Source: Siphonodentalium dalli (Eukaryota; Mollusca; Scaphopoda; Gadilida; Siphonodentaliidae). Taken from it: a DNA stretch of 64,000 bases. The notes below the pieces were generated by a model. The model did not search any database, was not told the origin of the DNA, and saw only the letters and a list, made by a program, of their open reading frames with translations. The DNA is taken from NCBI GenBank assembly GCA_032622095.1, contig CP136061.1, positions 122,650,754 to 122,714,753 on the forward strand. Direction: 5' to 3'. Every line of letters starts with the position of its first letter. Positions within the stretch are counted from its first letter, which is position 1. This document shows, one piece after another, positions 62,902 through 64,000 of this stretch. Both the position numbers and the translations under genes were made by a program.

Positions 62902-63083
62902 CAGTAATGCCCTAAGTAATTGACCCCTTTAATAACCACAGCAGAATTATGGGTAACTTTTCAGGATTTAGTCTCAATGAGAGCTTTCCAATGAATGGCA
63001 ACAAGCCATATTTCCGACTAAATCATGAAAAGTTACCCATAATTCTGCTGTGGTTAAGGGGTCGATTATTTAGGACATTACTG
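62902..63083. mobile_element. Family A palindromic MITE, copy 15
   Basis: CAGTAATGCCCTAAGTAATT after TA (62900-62901); GATTATTTAGGACATTACTG before TA (63084-63085). The left inner arm is shortened by about 45 bp (TTTAGTCTCAATGAGAGC). Confidence 0.9.
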
Positions 63084-63102
63084 TAGATCCTTGTGCATTG
63101 AC

Positions 63103-63225
63103 CCTTTCTATACTAAATGGATTCTTCCATCAGTTATAAAATTACAGGTAGGAATGATCTATTGTTCATTTGGATGGGTGTTCAGGTATTAAACTTCTTG
63201 ATAAATGATTTGACGACAGAATGAC
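63103..63225 (+). mobile_element. Family E element, left part
   Basis: TTGACCCTTTCTATACTAAAT, GGATTCTTCCATCAGTTAT, GGAATGATCTATTGTTCATT and GGATGGGTGTTCAGGTATTA. It then breaks off near 63195-63225. Confidence 0.65.
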
Positions 63226-63460
63226 TATAAAGAGGTCATCTCAAAACTCTAATCGGTACCGATTGACATTTACCGATTGTAATCAAGCCTTTTGAATCGG
63301 AAACAATCGGTTAAAGTCGGATAGCGTAATTACGTTTAGAGCGTCATGAACGGAAAAATTGGTACCGATTCTACCGATCAATGCATAAGACGTCAAAAGA
63401 GGGAACGCCACAGTCGGTAAGATAATCGGTGAAATCGGTACTGGTTGAGACGTTTTACAT
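63226..63460. repeat. ACCGATT-rich block
   Basis: Between 63247 and 63440 the motif ACCGATT / AATCGGT and variants occur about ten times in both orientations (AATCGGTACCGATTGAC, TTACCGATTGTAATC, GGTACCGATTCTACCGATC, AATCGGTGAAATCGGTAC). Such arrays are seen near the ends of hAT-like elements. No terminal repeat or target duplication could be fixed because a partner end may lie beyond the window. Confidence 0.4.
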
Positions 63461-64000
63461 TGTATTGTCGTTGTATGAAAGCAACACGCATCTGTCGTTG
63501 TTAACCCCAGAACAGAGATCATTGCGGATTCCCCCGGAAAAAATCCTATGACCCCTACACATTTACGATAATGGGACAATCCTGGATCAACTCTGTGCAC
63601 TACTTTTACTTTGCACGTGCTTTAATTAAAAAATTATATGTTCCAAATGCGCGTCTTATATGAGATATAAAAGTGACCATTATAAAATCCGCACACTGTG
63701 TGAATAATATTTTATTCAAAATACAAATGGATTAATGTTAAATCTACGCTAAACAGTACTTTTTCAGCACTATTTTGACCAATTCTCTCATATTCCTCCA
63801 CGCACATTGTCGGAAGTTTGTTTTGCGCGCATATAACTGTCATTTTTGAAGTCAGTGTGACGTTTTCGAAGCATTATCAACTTAATCAAGGTGAATCGAC
63901 GCACATTAAACAAAATTATTATTTATATTTTATTTTTTACAAAGACAAAAAGCCGTTCTGTCCTTTTGTTTTCAATTATAAATAGTAATCTAACAGACAC
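63461..64000. other. Non-coding stretch to window end
   Basis: No recognised repeat or exon. The 105-codon minus frame at 63283-63600 overlaps the ACCGATT block and shows no domain. Confidence 0.4.

Overview
The window looks like AT-rich, intron- and repeat-dominated nuclear DNA of an invertebrate. A mollusc is the best guess. The hints are a tRNA-derived SINE ending in (AATA)n, several elements built like the bivalve pearl / DINE-1 (Helentron-associated) type with a GTCY microsatellite and 140-180 bp core repeats, and many foldback MITEs. No bacterial operon, rRNA, CRISPR array or intact transposase is visible. Nearly every open frame longer than 60 codons is a by-product of palindromes or tandem repeats.

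The only host coding sequence I can support is one 102-bp internal exon at 18069-18170 on the plus strand. It has a strong polypyrimidine acceptor and a GT donor, and it encodes 34 residues that match a conserved segment of MON2 (a large HEAT-repeat, Sec7/BIG-related Golgi-endosome trafficking protein). If so, much of the window is probably MON2 intron, with at least 18 kb before the exon or 45 kb after it lacking any other exon I can recognise.

The rest is a layered transposon landscape. (A) Fifteen copies of a near-perfect palindrome with ends CAGTAATGCCCTAA and TA target duplications (Tc1/mariner-type MITE). (B, C, D, E, K and others) Several families flanked by TTAA with ends starting CCCTTT (piggyBac-type signature), including a 2.2 kb member at 37769-39992. 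(F) Nine copies of a double-hairpin element. (J) A palindrome with ends GGGGGACTGTAC. Four hAT-type elements have exact 8-bp target duplications (11225-12217, 15310-16389, 40638-41757, 41982-42719), and one PIF/Harbinger-type element has a TAA duplication (31553-31930). Helentron-like elements (7036-8327, 25922-28624, 33437-34110, 36658-37027, 48412-49806) share a 3' hairpin and the terminus CTCTTGTT; one occurs as a head-to-tail dimer.

By region: 1-9.8 kb holds mixed MITEs, two minisatellites and the SINE. 9.8-16.6 kb holds nested TTAA/hAT insertions. 16.7-20.2 kb is the exon and its flanking foldbacks. 24-30.5 kb is two C elements around the Helentron dimer. 30.7-37 kb is a dense patchwork. 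37.8-42.8 kb is the large TTAA element and two hATs. 43-52 kb is F, D, J and Helentron copies. 54-55 kb is three abutting TTAA elements. 57.2-59.9 kb is a head-to-tail array of four elements sharing the junction AAATATATAGNAGACTAGC. 60-64 kb is A, C, F and E copies. Nesting gives a relative order: B is older than A and hAT, E is older than one hAT, and F is older than A.
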